Positions 8,473 through 19,187 of a stretch of 52,062 nt of DNA are shown one piece after another; the stretch's first letter is position 1, and every line of letters begins with the position of its first letter. The notes beneath the pieces are model-generated. The model was not told the DNA's origin, made no database searches, and was given only the letters and a program-made list of their open reading frames with translations. The DNA is from Ramlibacter sp. (GTDB lineage: Bacteria; Pseudomonadota; Gammaproteobacteria; Burkholderiales; Burkholderiaceae_C): NCBI GenBank assembly GCA_029237735.1, contig JAQZBU010000007.1, forward strand, positions 1-52,062, written 5' to 3'. The translations under genes and the position numbers were made by a program.

Positions 8473-9228
8473 CTACGAACAGAGCGTGAGTTCGAACTGG
8501 GCGCTGTCGTTGCTCGCCTGCAGCCGGTCGGCGCTTTCCTGGCGCATCAGCCTCACGGAGACCATCAGCCTGTTACCGCTGATTTCCGGAACGAGCCCGA
8601 GCGCCGGGTCCAGCCGCAGGCGCAGCAGCTGGAAAGTGCGGCCCTGCGGGAGGTTTTGCTGCAGCTGGCCGTGGCTGGCCATGACCTTCTGGGGCGTGCC
8701 TGAATCGCGCAGCAGCTTGAGCAGCATGTGGACGGATTCGGCCAGCGGCGCGAGCGTGGACGCCCAGCGCTCAAGGTCGGCCTGGCGCGAGCTCGCTGTG
8801 CGATGTTGCCAGGCGTAATAAGCGGGCAGGTCGAACTCGCATGTGCCGCCGGGGATACCGACCCGGCTGCGGATGCTCATGAGCCAGTCGTTCTCTGTCA
8901 GTGATTGCCCGGCTTTGCCGGGAAGGTTGTTCAGCGCGGAAAAGCATCGATCGAGCTTGCCGATGACGTCGTCCAGGACGCCCTCGGCGATGGCCGGGTT
9001 GCCCCGGTAGCTGTTGAGGGCCTGCTTCTGCTTTTCCAGGTCCTTCATGACGTCGGACTTGAGGTCGGCGCGGGCGGCCACGTCCATCACCTCGAAAATC
9101 GTGGCCAGCGCGTAATGGTGATCGATCGGGTGCGACCGCGGCACCAGCTCGCCGAGCCGGCGGAACAGGTGTTCCAGGCGCAAGTAGGTGCGAATGCGTT
9201 CGTTGAAAGGGTATTCGTAGAGGATCAC
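8473..9228 (-). CDS. zapD: Cell division protein ZapD (GTG start)
   Basis: ZapD crosslinks FtsZ filaments and stabilises the Z ring in the cytoplasm. The 251-residue product shows the conserved N-terminus [21 protein letters not shown] and the [23 protein letters not shown] block. I chose the GTG at 9228 because family members I know begin at this point ([11 protein letters not shown]). An in-frame ATG at 9270 would add 14 residues and overlap the coaE stop by 4 nt (ATGA), so translational coupling from there is a real alternative. It sits between coaE and yacG in one minus-strand operon. Confidence 0.93.
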   Translation of the reverse strand: MILYEYPFNERIRTYLRLEHLFRRLGELVPRSHPIDHHYALATIFEVMDVAARADLKSDVMKDLEKQKQALNSYRGNPAIAEGVLDDVIGKLDRCFSALNNLPGKAGQSLTENDWLMSIRSRVGIPGGTCEFDLPAYYAWQHRTASSRQADLERWASTLAPLAESVHMLLKLLRDSGTPQKVMASHGQLQQNLPQGRTFQLLRLRLDPALGLVPEISGNRLMVSVRLMRQESADRLQASNDSAQFELTLCS

Positions 9229-9266
9229 GCTGGGGCTGTCCTGGGGCTCTTCGGCAAAGCGACCAA

Positions 9267-9866
9267 TCATAGCCCCAAGCGCCGGGCAGCCTGTACCACG
9301 TTGTCACGCAGCGCCTCGAGCGAAAGCCCTTCGTTGCAGATGACGACATCCGCGGCGGCCAGGCGCAACGCCCGCGGGGCCTGGGCGCCGATGATCGCGA
9401 GCACCTCCTCGGGCTTGAGCGCGCTGCGCGCCACGACGCGCGCCACCTGGGTTTCCGGGGCGCAATCGATCACCAGCACCCGGTCTACCTGCGACCGCCA
9501 GCGGCCGGACTCCACCAGCAGCGGGATGTCGAACACGACGCAGCGCGCGCCCGCGTCCTGCGCCGCCTGGACCTGTCGTGCGCTTTCCTGCCCGACCAGG
9601 GGGTGAATGATTTCCTCGAGGCGCTTGCGGGCATTCGGATCGGCATAGGCGAGCGATCGCATTCGTTCACGGTCGAGCGCGCCGGCAGCGGTGACAAAAT
9701 CGGCGCCGAACGCCCGGGCGATCGCGGGAAGGGCCGCCCCGCCCGTCGCGGTGGTGGCGCGGGAAATCGCGTCCGCATCAATGGTGGCCGCGCCGAGGTC
9801 CGCCAGCATGGCAAGGACGGTGCTCTTGCCGCTGCCGATCCCGCCCGTAAGGCCGACCTTGATCAT
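9267..9866 (-). CDS. coaE: Dephospho-CoA kinase CoaE
   Basis: CoaE phosphorylates dephospho-CoA on the ribose 3'-hydroxyl, the last step of coenzyme A synthesis. The 199-residue product begins MIKVGLTGGIGSGKST, whose P-loop GGIGSGKS occupies residues 8-15. The DADAISRATTA, HPLV and VVFDIPLLVESGRW segments are typical of the family. It lies 10 nt downstream of pilD and upstream of zapD, so a housekeeping gene is embedded in the pilus-assembly operon, as in many Burkholderiales and pseudomonads. Confidence 0.96.
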   Translation of the reverse strand: MIKVGLTGGIGSGKSTVLAMLADLGAATIDADAISRATTATGGAALPAIARAFGADFVTAAGALDRERMRSLAYADPNARKRLEEIIHPLVGQESARQVQAAQDAGARCVVFDIPLLVESGRWRSQVDRVLVIDCAPETQVARVVARSALKPEEVLAIIGAQAPRALRLAAADVVICNEGLSLEALRDNVVQAARRLGL

Positions 9867-9876
9867 GGCCAGCGCC

Positions 9877-10719
9877 CTAGAGGCCTATGACGCCCAGGAT
9901 GGAGGCCGGGCCGAAGATCATGGCCGTCAGGCCCGCGCCGGCCAGGAAGGGGCCGAACGGCACGTAGCCGCCTTCGCGCAGCCCGGTGGAGAACTTCATC
10001 GCGATGCCGACCACCGCCCCGATGACGGAAGCCATGAGGATGATCGGCACCAGCGCTTGCCAGCCAAACCACGCGCCCAGGGCGGCGAACAGCTTGAAAT
10101 CGCCGTAGCCCATGCCTTCTTTGCCCGTGAGCAACTTGAAGCCTTTATAGATCAGCCAGAGCGAGACGTAACCAGCCACCGCGCCCCACAGCGCCTGGGG
10201 CAGCGTGGTGCTGTTCCAGCGCAGGGCCGCGACGATGAGCCCTGCCCACAGCAGCGGCAAGGTGATGTCGTCGGGCAGCAGCGTAGTGTCCCAATCAATG
10301 AGCGCCAGGGCGACGATCGCGGCGGAGAACCCGCACCAGGCCAGGCCCGCCGGTGTCGCGCCCCAGTGCCAGACCGAAAAAGCGAAGAGGGCGCTGGTGG
10401 CGAGCTCCACCAGCGGATAGCGCAACCCGATGGGCGCCGCGCACGCCGAACACTTGCCGCGCAACGCCAGGTAGCTGAGGACAGGGACGTTCTCATACCA
10501 GCGGATCAGATGACCGCACTGCCGGCAGCGCGAGCGGGGTGTGACAAGGTTGACCACGGGGCCGTCGGGCGCAGGCTTGCCCGCAAGCTCGGCGCATTCC
10601 GCCGCCCACTGGCGCTCCATCATTTGCGGCAATCGGTAGATCACAACGTTGAGGAAGCTGCCAACGAGCAGTCCGAGGACGCCGGCCATCGCGACGTCGA
10701 TCATCGGCGATCCGAACAT
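9877..10719 (-). CDS. pilD: Type IV prepilin peptidase / N-methyltransferase PilD
   Basis: PilD is an inner-membrane aspartyl protease that cleaves the leader of type IV prepilins and related pseudopilins and methylates the new N-terminus. The 280-residue product has two CxxC pairs in the cytoplasmic loop (Cys65/Cys68 and Cys90/Cys93), as in bifunctional enzymes. The catalytic aspartates lie in ALIDWDTTLLPD (about 142-144) and in the GYGDFKL motif (Asp207). Multiple hydrophobic helices follow the loop. Its ATG overlaps the pilC stop by one base (TGATG). Without prepilin genes in view, the main substrates are inferred. Confidence 0.95.
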   Translation of the reverse strand: MFGSPMIDVAMAGVLGLLVGSFLNVVIYRLPQMMERQWAAECAELAGKPAPDGPVVNLVTPRSRCRQCGHLIRWYENVPVLSYLALRGKCSACAAPIGLRYPLVELATSALFAFSVWHWGATPAGLAWCGFSAAIVALALIDWDTTLLPDDITLPLLWAGLIVAALRWNSTTLPQALWGAVAGYVSLWLIYKGFKLLTGKEGMGYGDFKLFAALGAWFGWQALVPIILMASVIGAVVGIAMKFSTGLREGGYVPFGPFLAGAGLTAMIFGPASILGVIGL

Positions 10720-11933
10720 CAGACGACCTGGCCGAGCTTGAAGATGGGTAGGTACATGGAGACCACGATCCCACCGATCAGGCCGCCGAGGAACACAATG
10801 ATGATCGGCTCCATGAGGCTCGAGAGGCCCGCCACCATGTCGTCGACCTCGGCTTCATAGAAGTCGGCTGCCTTGCCCAGCATGTGGTCCAGCGAGCCTG
10901 ATTCCTCGCCGATCGCACACATCTGCAGGACCATGCTGGGAAAGACATTGGCGTTGGTCATGGCGGCCGTGAGGCTGGTCCCGGTGGAGACCTCGGTCTG
11001 GATTTTTTCGGTCGCCGACTGGAAGACGTAGTTGCCGGATGCGCCGCCCACGGAATCCAGTGCTTCCACCAGCGGCACTCCGGCGGCAAACATCGTGGAG
11101 AGCGTACGCGTCCACCGCGCGATCACGGACTTGAAGACCAGATCGCCGAACACGGGAAGCTTGAGCATCAACCGGTCCATGAAGATCTGGACCTTCTCGC
11201 TGCGCTTCCACGCTTGCATAAAGAAGTAAAAGCCCCCACCGATGCCGCCGAAGATCAGCCACCACCACTGGACGAAGACCTCGCTCATGGCGATCACGAA
11301 CAGTGTGGGCGCCGGCAGGTCGGCGCCAAAGGATGAAAACACCTCCTTGAACGCCGGGATCACGAAAATCATGATGACCGCGACCACGACGAACGCCACC
11401 ACCACCACCGAGATCGGGTACATGAGCGCGGACTTGATCTTCGACTTGATGCCCTCCGTCTTTTCCATATAGATCGCAAGCCGGTCCAGCAGAGATTCCA
11501 GGATACCGGCGGCCTCGCCGGCCTCGACCAGGTTGCAATAAAGGTTGTCGAAGTACAGCGGGTACTTGCGGAAGGCGGCAGAAAGGGAGGTGCCGGTTTC
11601 GACGTCTGTGCGGACGTCATTGAGCAGCTTGGCGACGCTCGCGTTGGGATTGCCACGGCCCACGATGTCGAATGCCTGCAGCAGCGGCACGCCGGCCTTC
11701 ATCATGGTGGCGAGCTGGCGGGTGAAGATCGCGATGTCCTTCGGCTTGATCTTCTTGCCCGAACGCATCCGGCGCTTGCGCACCTTGGTGGGAGAGACGC
11801 CCTGGCGGCGCAGCGCGGCCTGGACCTGGTTCTCGCCGGCCGCGCGTGTCTCGCCGCGCACCTGCTTGCCGTTGCGGTCGCGGCCTTCCCACTCGAAAAC
11901 AAACTCGACGACTCTCGTAGCGGCCGTGGCCAT
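10719..11933 (-). CDS. pilC: Type IV pilus inner-membrane platform protein PilC
   Basis: PilC (GspF family) is the polytopic platform protein through which the extension and retraction ATPases drive pilin polymerisation and depolymerisation. The 404-residue product has two related cytoplasmic GspF domains, seen as FTRQLATMMKAGVPLLQAFDIV (first copy) and WTRTLSTMFAAGVPLVEALDSVG (second copy), each followed by a pair of membrane helices. The ATG at 11933 is preceded by AGAGGAG, which decides the start over an in-frame TTG two codons upstream. The gene is coupled to pilD by a one-base overlap and follows pilB after 27 nt. Confidence 0.95.
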   Translation of the reverse strand: MATAATRVVEFVFEWEGRDRNGKQVRGETRAAGENQVQAALRRQGVSPTKVRKRRMRSGKKIKPKDIAIFTRQLATMMKAGVPLLQAFDIVGRGNPNASVAKLLNDVRTDVETGTSLSAAFRKYPLYFDNLYCNLVEAGEAAGILESLLDRLAIYMEKTEGIKSKIKSALMYPISVVVVAFVVVAVIMIFVIPAFKEVFSSFGADLPAPTLFVIAMSEVFVQWWWLIFGGIGGGFYFFMQAWKRSEKVQIFMDRLMLKLPVFGDLVFKSVIARWTRTLSTMFAAGVPLVEALDSVGGASGNYVFQSATEKIQTEVSTGTSLTAAMTNANVFPSMVLQMCAIGEESGSLDHMLGKAADFYEAEVDDMVAGLSSLMEPIIIVFLGGLIGGIVVSMYLPIFKLGQVV

Positions 11934-11960
11934 ACGCAACTCCTCTAAACCTTCGTGTCG

Positions 11961-13694
11961 TTATACATTGGTGCAGCCCAGCACCTCTTCCAGCGAAGTG
12001 ACACCCAGCCTGACCTTGTAGAGGCCGGACTGGCGCAGGCTCTTGACACCTTCGAGCTCGGCCTGCTTGGCAATGTCCAGCGCGCCCCCGTCCGCCAGGA
12101 TGATGCGCTGGATGTCCTCACTGATGGGCATCACCTGGTAGATGCCGACGCGTCCCTTGTAGCCGTTGTTGCATGCCGAGCAGCCCACGGGCCGGTACGG
12201 TGTCCAGGTACCGTCCACGTCTTCATCCTTGAAGCCGGCGTCCAGCAGGGTCTCGTGCGGGATGTCGGCGGGCGCCTTGCAGTTCGGGCACAGACGGCGG
12301 GCAAGGCGCTGCGCGGTGATCAGGATGACGCTGGATGCGATGTTGAAGGGCGCGATGCCCATGTTGCGCATGCGCGTCAGCGTCGTCGGTGCGTCGTTGG
12401 TGTGCAGGGTGGACAGCACGAGGTGACCCGTCTGGGCGGCCTTGATCGCGATGTCGGCGGTTTCCAGGTCGCGGATTTCGCCGACCATGATGACGTCCGG
12501 GTCCTGCCGCAGGAAGGACTTCAGCGCCGCGGCGAAGGTGAGGCCCGCCTTGTCGTTGACGTTCACCTGGTTGATGCCCGGCATGTTGATTTCGGACGGG
12601 TCTTCCGCCGTCGAGATATTCACGCCCGGCTTGTTCAGAAGGTTCAGGCAGGTGTACAGGGACACCGTTTTGCCCGAGCCGGTGGGGCCCGTAACGAGGA
12701 CCATGCCATAGGGGCGGCTTACCGCTTCCAGCAGGCGCTTTTTCTCCTCGGGCTCGTAGCCCAGCGCATCCACGCCAAGCCTGGCGCTGCTCGGGTCCAG
12801 GATACGGATCACGATCTTTTCGCCGAACAGCGTGGGCAGTGTGCTCACGCGGAAATCGATCACGCGGTCCGGGCCGATCTTGAGCTTCATCTTGCCGTCT
12901 TGCGGCACGCGCTTTTCGGAGATGTCCATGCGCGAGATGACTTTAATGCGCGAGGCGAGCTTGTCCTTGATCGCGATGGGTGGGGAGGCGATCTCCCGCA
13001 GCTCACCGTCCACCCGGAAGCGCACCCGGTAAGTCGACTCGTAGGGCTCGAAATGAAGGTCCGACGCGCGCATGCTGAAAGCGTCCAGCAGCATCTTGTG
13101 CAGGAACTTGACCACAGGCGCGTCTTCGACCTCCGACGAGGCCGCGTCGACATCTTCGAGGGGGCCGGACTCCATCGCCGACTCGTCAAATTCGAAGTCT
13201 TCGCCAACGATGTTGTCCATCGCCTCAGTGGCCGTGGTGGCGTTGGTCTCCACCATCTTGGTCAGCTTGTCGTACTCCGCGATGATCCAGTCCACGCCCA
13301 TCTGGGTTGCGAACTTGATCTTTTCGCCCGCCTGCTGGTCGGATGGATCGGCCGTGGCCACGATGAGCCGGTTGTTCCGCCTGGAAAGCACAACGACCCG
13401 ATAGGCCTGGCATATCTTCACGTCCAGCAGGCCCTTGGGCAGCCGCTGCAAGTCGATCGCGTCCAGGTCAAGCAGGGGCGCCCCAAAGGCTGTGGACATG
13501 GTGTGAGCCAGGTCCGATGCGGAGACGGCGCCGGAACCAGTCAGCTCCCCGATGAAGCTGTTGCGGTTGGCCAGCGCCTTGCGGGAGATGTCCTCCGCTG
13601 ACTTCTGCCCGAGCTTGCCGGCCGAAATGAGCGCCCGGGCCAAGCCGGGCAGAGCCATGGAAGGAGTTTCAGTTACGGAATCGACAGCGGCCAT
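11961..13694 (-). CDS. pilB: Type IV pilus assembly ATPase PilB
   Basis: PilB is the hexameric cytoplasmic ATPase that powers pilus extension. The 577-residue product has an N-terminal MshEN/GspE N-domain (about residues 40-150), then the secretion-ATPase core with Walker A GPTGSGKT, the Asp box around AEDPSEINMPGINQ, Walker B VIMVGEIRD and the His box TGHLVLSTLHTND. A zinc site CPNC and GCSACNNGYKGR follows. The ATG at 13694 has no clear Shine-Dalgarno sequence. It heads the pilB-pilC-pilD-coaE-zapD-yacG operon. Confidence 0.96.
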   Translation of the reverse strand: MAAVDSVTETPSMALPGLARALISAGKLGQKSAEDISRKALANRNSFIGELTGSGAVSASDLAHTMSTAFGAPLLDLDAIDLQRLPKGLLDVKICQAYRVVVLSRRNNRLIVATADPSDQQAGEKIKFATQMGVDWIIAEYDKLTKMVETNATTATEAMDNIVGEDFEFDESAMESGPLEDVDAASSEVEDAPVVKFLHKMLLDAFSMRASDLHFEPYESTYRVRFRVDGELREIASPPIAIKDKLASRIKVISRMDISEKRVPQDGKMKLKIGPDRVIDFRVSTLPTLFGEKIVIRILDPSSARLGVDALGYEPEEKKRLLEAVSRPYGMVLVTGPTGSGKTVSLYTCLNLLNKPGVNISTAEDPSEINMPGINQVNVNDKAGLTFAAALKSFLRQDPDVIMVGEIRDLETADIAIKAAQTGHLVLSTLHTNDAPTTLTRMRNMGIAPFNIASSVILITAQRLARRLCPNCKAPADIPHETLLDAGFKDEDVDGTWTPYRPVGCSACNNGYKGRVGIYQVMPISEDIQRIILADGGALDIAKQAELEGVKSLRQSGLYKVRLGVTSLEEVLGCTNV

Positions 13695-13838
13695 TGGCTA
13701 AAGGATGTACTCGGTGAAACGGACCTCTCACTTTTGTAAGAGAAACCCAAGCCGATCATCGCTGATTGCAATGGCGCTGTAAATCGCGGTGCAGGTGGCC
13801 GCGGGGCGACAGTTGGCGCGAAGTCACAGTGAAAATTC

Positions 13839-13915
13839 TGGTCGGGGTGAGAGGATTCGAACCTCCGGCCTCTACGTCCCGAACGTAGCGCTCTACCAGG
13901 CTAAGCTACACCCCG
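13839..13915 (-). tRNA. tRNA-Pro (anticodon CGG), CCA encoded
   Basis: Read on the minus strand, a 77-nt cloverleaf can be folded. The acceptor stem CGGGGTG pairs with CACCCCG, the anticodon stem CTACG/CGTAG encloses the loop TTCGGGA (anticodon CGG, reading CCG codons), and a GGAGG/CCTCT T-stem encloses TTCGAAT. The discriminator A is followed by an encoded CCA (13839-13841). The gene lies between pilB and ispB, a usual place for a proline tRNA in this group. Confidence 0.95.
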
Positions 13916-13946
13916 ATTTCCGCTGCTTCGCGGCCGTTTCCGGCAG

Positions 13947-14933
13947 TCAGTTGCGGCGCTGCAGCAGTTGAGCCGCTAATTGTAGCAAACCCTGCGTGTA
14001 CGGATTGTCCGGAAGTTGTTGCGCGGCCGTGATTGCGCGTCGCGCTTCCTCGGCGGCCGCGTCGCGTGTGATATCAAGGGCGCCGGTCTGCTTCACGATA
14101 GCGATGATCTGGTCCAGCTCGTCGACGCCGCCGGTCTCGATCGCCTTGCGTATCAGCTCGCGCTGCTGCGCGCTGCCACGTTCCATCGCCGCGATCAGTG
14201 GCAAGGTGGCCTTGCCCTCGCGCAGGTCGTCCCCGAGGTTCTTGCCCATTTCCCCGGCGTTTCCGTCGTAGTCCAGCACGTCGTCGATTACCTGGAATGC
14301 CGTGCCCAGCGCCTGGCCGTAGTCGGCGCATGCCTGTTCGACAGCCGCGTCGGCCCCGGCCAGTACAGCGCCCAGCCTGGCGCTGGCTTCGAACAGCTTG
14401 GCCGTCTTGGAGCGGATCACGCGCAGGTACGCGGCTTCGTCGAGCGAAGGGTCGTGCATGTTCATCAGCTGCAGCACCTCGCCCTCGGCGATCACATTCG
14501 TGGCGTCGGCCAGGATCTCCATGATCCGCATCTGCCCGGCGTCGAGCATCATCTGGAAGGCGCGCGAATACAGGAAATCGCCCACCAGCACGCTGGCGGG
14601 ATTGCCGAAACTTTCGTTGGCCGTGGCGCGGCCGCGGCGCAGGGTGGATTCGTCCACGACGTCATCGTGTAACAAAGTTGCAGTGTGTATAAATTCCACC
14701 ACAGCGGCGAGGGTGAAGCGATGCGCGCCCGTGTAACCCAACGCGCCGCATATCAGCAGCAGCAGGGCCGGCCGCAGTCGCTTTCCGCCGGCGGAGATGA
14801 TGTAGCGCGAAACTTCCGCCACCAGGGGCACGCCCGAATCGAGGCGACGGGCGATGACCACGTCGACTTCTCGCATGTCGTCGGTGATGAGGGAAAGCAC
14901 CGAGGAGGTGCTGGAAGAGGAGGTGGCTGTCAA
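13947..14933 (-). CDS. ispB: Octaprenyl diphosphate synthase (trans-polyprenyl synthetase) IspB
   Basis: IspB extends farnesyl diphosphate with isopentenyl diphosphate to make the ubiquinone side chain. The 328-residue product shows the two aspartate-rich motifs of trans-prenyltransferases: LLHDDVVDES (first DDxxD) and IDDVLDYDG (second), and the GGKRLRPALLLL motif. The neighbourhood upstream of rplU-rpmA, divergently transcribed, is the standard position of ispB. The start is uncertain: the frame opens with a TTG at 14933 without a good ribosome binding site, and a GTG lies 11 codons downstream. Chain length of the product is inferred from family and context. Confidence 0.93.
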   Translation of the reverse strand: MTATSSSSTSSVLSLITDDMREVDVVIARRLDSGVPLVAEVSRYIISAGGKRLRPALLLLICGALGYTGAHRFTLAAVVEFIHTATLLHDDVVDESTLRRGRATANESFGNPASVLVGDFLYSRAFQMMLDAGQMRIMEILADATNVIAEGEVLQLMNMHDPSLDEAAYLRVIRSKTAKLFEASARLGAVLAGADAAVEQACADYGQALGTAFQVIDDVLDYDGNAGEMGKNLGDDLREGKATLPLIAAMERGSAQQRELIRKAIETGGVDELDQIIAIVKQTGALDITRDAAAEEARRAITAAQQLPDNPYTQGLLQLAAQLLQRRN

Positions 14934-14958
14934 GGCTGGGCGGAAGAGGTTGGTCCCG

Positions 14959-14964
14959 ATTATA
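14959..14964 (-). promoter_or_regulatory. Putative -10 box of ispB
   Basis: A perfect TATAAT on the minus strand lies 25 nt before the presumed ispB start. No good -35 hexamer is seen 16-18 nt upstream, so this is only a weak promoter call. Confidence 0.4.
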
Positions 14965-15024
14965 GGAAGGGACTGTTACCTGCCTTGGCGCGCCCCGGCG
15001 AGCGGTGTGAGTAACCGCAAACCA

Positions 15025-15033
15025 TGCTATAGT
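15025..15033 (+). promoter_or_regulatory. Extended -10 promoter of rplU-rpmA
   Basis: TGCTATAGT is an extended -10 (TGn followed by TATAGT, five of six consensus bases), 54 nt before the rplU ATG. The -35 region 17 nt upstream (GTGTGA) is weak, as is normal for extended -10 promoters. It faces away from ispB and is well placed for the ribosomal protein operon. Confidence 0.6.
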
Positions 15034-15087
15034 GTCGGGCTCTGCGGAAATCCGTCCGGGGAGCTTCTCAATTTGTAAGAGGTCAAC

Positions 15088-15399
15088 ATGTACGCGGTCA
15101 TAAAAACCGGCGGCAAGCAGTATCGCGTTGCTTCCGGCGAAAAAATTAAAGTAGAACAGATTGCTGCGGACGTAGGCCAGGAAATCGTGATCGACCAGGT
15201 TCTGGCCGTCGGAAACGGCAGCGAGATAAAGGTCGGCACACCCCTGGTGTCCGGCGCAACTGTGAAAGCCACGGTAGTGGCTCACGGCAAGCACGACAAG
15301 GTTCGCATCTTCAAGATGCGCCGTCGCAAGCACTATCAAAAGCGCCAAGGGCATCGCCAGCAGTTCACTGAACTGGAAATCGGCGTGATCGCCGGCTAA
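15088..15399 (+). CDS. rplU: 50S ribosomal protein L21
   Basis: L21 binds 23S rRNA in the large ribosomal subunit. The 103-residue product has the full family length and the hallmark N-terminus [14 protein letters not shown], and the [17 protein letters not shown] basic stretch that contacts rRNA. An AAGAGGT ribosome binding site precedes the ATG. rpmA follows 15 nt downstream in the usual pair. Confidence 0.98.
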   Translation: MYAVIKTGGKQYRVASGEKIKVEQIAADVGQEIVIDQVLAVGNGSEIKVGTPLVSGATVKATVVAHGKHDKVRIFKMRRRKHYQKRQGHRQQFTELEIGVIAG

Positions 15400-15414
15400 C
15401 CAGGAGCAACGAAA

Positions 15415-15672
15415 ATGGCACAGAAAAAAGGCGGCGGCTCTACGCGAAACGGGCGGGATTCCCAGCCCAAAATGCTCGGCGTGAAGGCTTTCGGCGGTGA
15501 ACTGATCAGCGCCGGCTCCATCATCGTGCGCCAGCGCGGCACCAGGTTTCACCCCGGCACCAACGTCGGATTGGGCAAGGACCACACCCTGTTCGCATTG
15601 GTGGACGGCCATGTGTCGTTCGCGACCAAGGGCGCATTGAACAAACAGACCGTGAGCGTCCTTCCGGCGTAA
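15415..15672 (+). CDS. rpmA: 50S ribosomal protein L27
   Basis: L27 lies near the peptidyl-transferase centre, where its flexible N-terminus touches the tRNA acceptor ends. The 85-residue product starts [19 protein letters not shown], the unprocessed form found in most proteobacteria, and contains [17 protein letters not shown]. An AGGAG ribosome binding site lies upstream. A strong hairpin terminator follows the gene. Confidence 0.98.
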   Translation: MAQKKGGGSTRNGRDSQPKMLGVKAFGGELISAGSIIVRQRGTRFHPGTNVGLGKDHTLFALVDGHVSFATKGALNKQTVSVLPA

Positions 15673-15707
15673 CGCGTCACTTCGCTGGCGCTTGCGCCAC
15701 CCCCGCG

Positions 15708-15738
15708 AAGCCCCGACGAGTCGGGGCTTTGTTTTTTT
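15708..15738 (+). terminator. Intrinsic terminator of rplU-rpmA
   Basis: A 9-bp stem AAGCCCCGA/TCGGGGCTT with a CGAG loop (15708-15729) is followed by TGTTTTTTT. It lies 36 nt after the rpmA stop and separates the ribosomal genes from obgE. Confidence 0.9.
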
Positions 15739-15748
15739 GGGGCAAATT

Positions 15749-15754
15749 TATACT
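15749..15754 (+). promoter_or_regulatory. Putative -10 box directly before obgE
   Basis: TATACT (five of six consensus bases) ends 8 nt before the obgE ATG, just after the upstream terminator. Transcription from it would begin at or within a base or two of the start codon. No Shine-Dalgarno sequence is present in the 8-nt gap. Confidence 0.5.
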
Positions 15755-15756
15755 GA

Positions 15757-17951
<2,195 letters not shown>

Positions 17952-17959
17952 ACAGCGGC

Positions 17960-18463
17960 CTACTGCGGCCGGTCGAATCGGGTGATGGGCGAGCGCAAGT
18001 CTCGCACGACCCGCTCGGCGGAAGGCGCGGCCCCGTGACCCACGCAGGCGCCGGTGCGGGCGATGGCAAGCGCATGCCGGGGCATGGGCGCCGCCTGCAA
18101 GGACAGCCACTGCGGATCCTTGGTGATCACCCATCCACTGCCCGGGTTGTGCCGCGCATAGGTCTTGTACTCGCCGGTCCTGCAGCGGATGCCCTCGTAC
18201 ATCGCGTTCATGGCGCCCGAGGGCCCGGTGGCCACCACGACGTAGCGCACGATCCCGTCGGCGCCAACGGTGATCGACGCCGGTGCGACGCCGAAGCGCA
18301 GGCTGGAGCGCGGAGCTTCCAGGGCGATGAGCCCGTCGACACTGAAGGCGGGGGCGGGCGGGGCTTCCACCTCCCGCCAGTCGGGGTCGGTGGGAGCGAC
18401 CTGCGCGTATGCGGCGATCCCGGCGAACAAGAGCGCAAACGCCCAACGACTATCAAGGCGCAT
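17960..18463 (-). CDS. CNP1-like family exported protein
   Basis: This 167-residue protein has a signal peptide ([11 protein letters not shown]; cleavage near residue 20) and belongs to the CNP1-like family of betaproteobacterial exported proteins of unknown function. The region [20 protein letters not shown] and the segment [21 protein letters not shown] are family-like, and two cysteines (in [10 protein letters not shown] and GACVGHG) could form a disulfide. Its ATG lies inside the last codons of rppH (11-nt overlap), so the two are cotranscribed. The family assignment is from memory of the neighbourhood and sequence style. Confidence 0.75.
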   Translation of the reverse strand: MRLDSRWAFALLFAGIAAYAQVAPTDPDWREVEAPPAPAFSVDGLIALEAPRSSLRFGVAPASITVGADGIVRYVVVATGPSGAMNAMYEGIRCRTGEYKTYARHNPGSGWVITKDPQWLSLQAAPMPRHALAIARTGACVGHGAAPSAERVVRDLRSPITRFDRPQ

Positions 18464-19097
18464 GCTTGGTTTCCCGCGGGGTCAGGCTGGCTTGGGGATC
18501 GGGCTCGAACGTGGCGCCAGGCGGCAGTTCCAGGCCGGCGCCGGGCATGAGTTCCATGGAGCCTTCGTGGCCTTCGTGGTCGCGCGCGCGCATGCCGCTG
18601 CGCAGATAGCGGTTGCGATGGTCGTGCCGCGGCAGGAAGCGAGCGAGTTCAGTCAGCGCCATCTCGTACACGCCGCGCTTGAATTCGACCACGACATCCA
18701 GCGGCACCCAGTAATCGTTCCAACGCCAGGCGTCGAACTCCGGATGGTTGGTTGCGCGCAGGTTCAGGTTCCAGTCCTGCCCCATGAGCTGCAACAGGTA
18801 CCAGATCTGTTTCTGGCCTTTGTAGTGCCCGCGCGCATCGCGGCGGATGTACCGGTCTGGCACCTCATAGCGCAACCAGTCGCGGGTGCGGGCGATGATG
18901 CGCACATGCTCGGGCATGAGCCCCACTTCCTCATGCAGTTCGCGGAACATGGCCTGCTCGGGGGTTTCGCCCCGGTCAATGCCACCCTGCGGAAACTGCC
19001 AGCTGTGGGTGCGTATGCGCTTGCCCCAGAACACCTGGTTTTTCTGGTTGAGCAGGATGATGCCGACGTTCGGCCGAAAGCCGTCCCGGTCAAGCAT
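18453..19097 (-). CDS. rppH: RNA pyrophosphohydrolase RppH
   Basis: RppH removes pyrophosphate from the 5' end of triphosphorylated mRNA and so starts RNase E-dependent decay. The 214-residue product starts [17 protein letters not shown] and has the Nudix box in [23 protein letters not shown], preceded by SWQFPQ, all diagnostic of RppH. It is longer than the E. coli enzyme because of a C-terminal tail rich in Glu, Pro and Gly (about 175-214). I chose the ATG at 19097 over an in-frame TTG two codons upstream. It is divergent from proS, a frequent arrangement in this group. Confidence 0.96.
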   Translation of the reverse strand: MLDRDGFRPNVGIILLNQKNQVFWGKRIRTHSWQFPQGGIDRGETPEQAMFRELHEEVGLMPEHVRIIARTRDWLRYEVPDRYIRRDARGHYKGQKQIWYLLQLMGQDWNLNLRATNHPEFDAWRWNDYWVPLDVVVEFKRGVYEMALTELARFLPRHDHRNRYLRSGMRARDHEGHEGSMELMPGAGLELPPGATFEPDPQASLTPRETKHAP

Positions 19098-19187
19098 AAT
19101 CAAACCCCAATTTTTAAACTGAGTTCATTATGCACGGCGCGCTCTGCGCAGGCAAAGGCTCAGCGGCCAGGCGGCCCCTCCCATCCG

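Noticed and set aside
11955..13601. Long plus-strand open frame opposite pilB
   Set aside because: It is the antisense shadow of pilB, with no motif or start signal. High GC content makes such frames common.
13789..13971. Short plus-strand ORF over the tRNA
   Set aside because: It is the translation of the antisense strand of tRNA-Pro and its flanks.
18270..19187. N-terminal extension of proS
   Set aside because: The frame is open, but it runs antisense to the CNP1-like gene and rppH and lacks proline-tRNA ligase features; the family start is at 19188.
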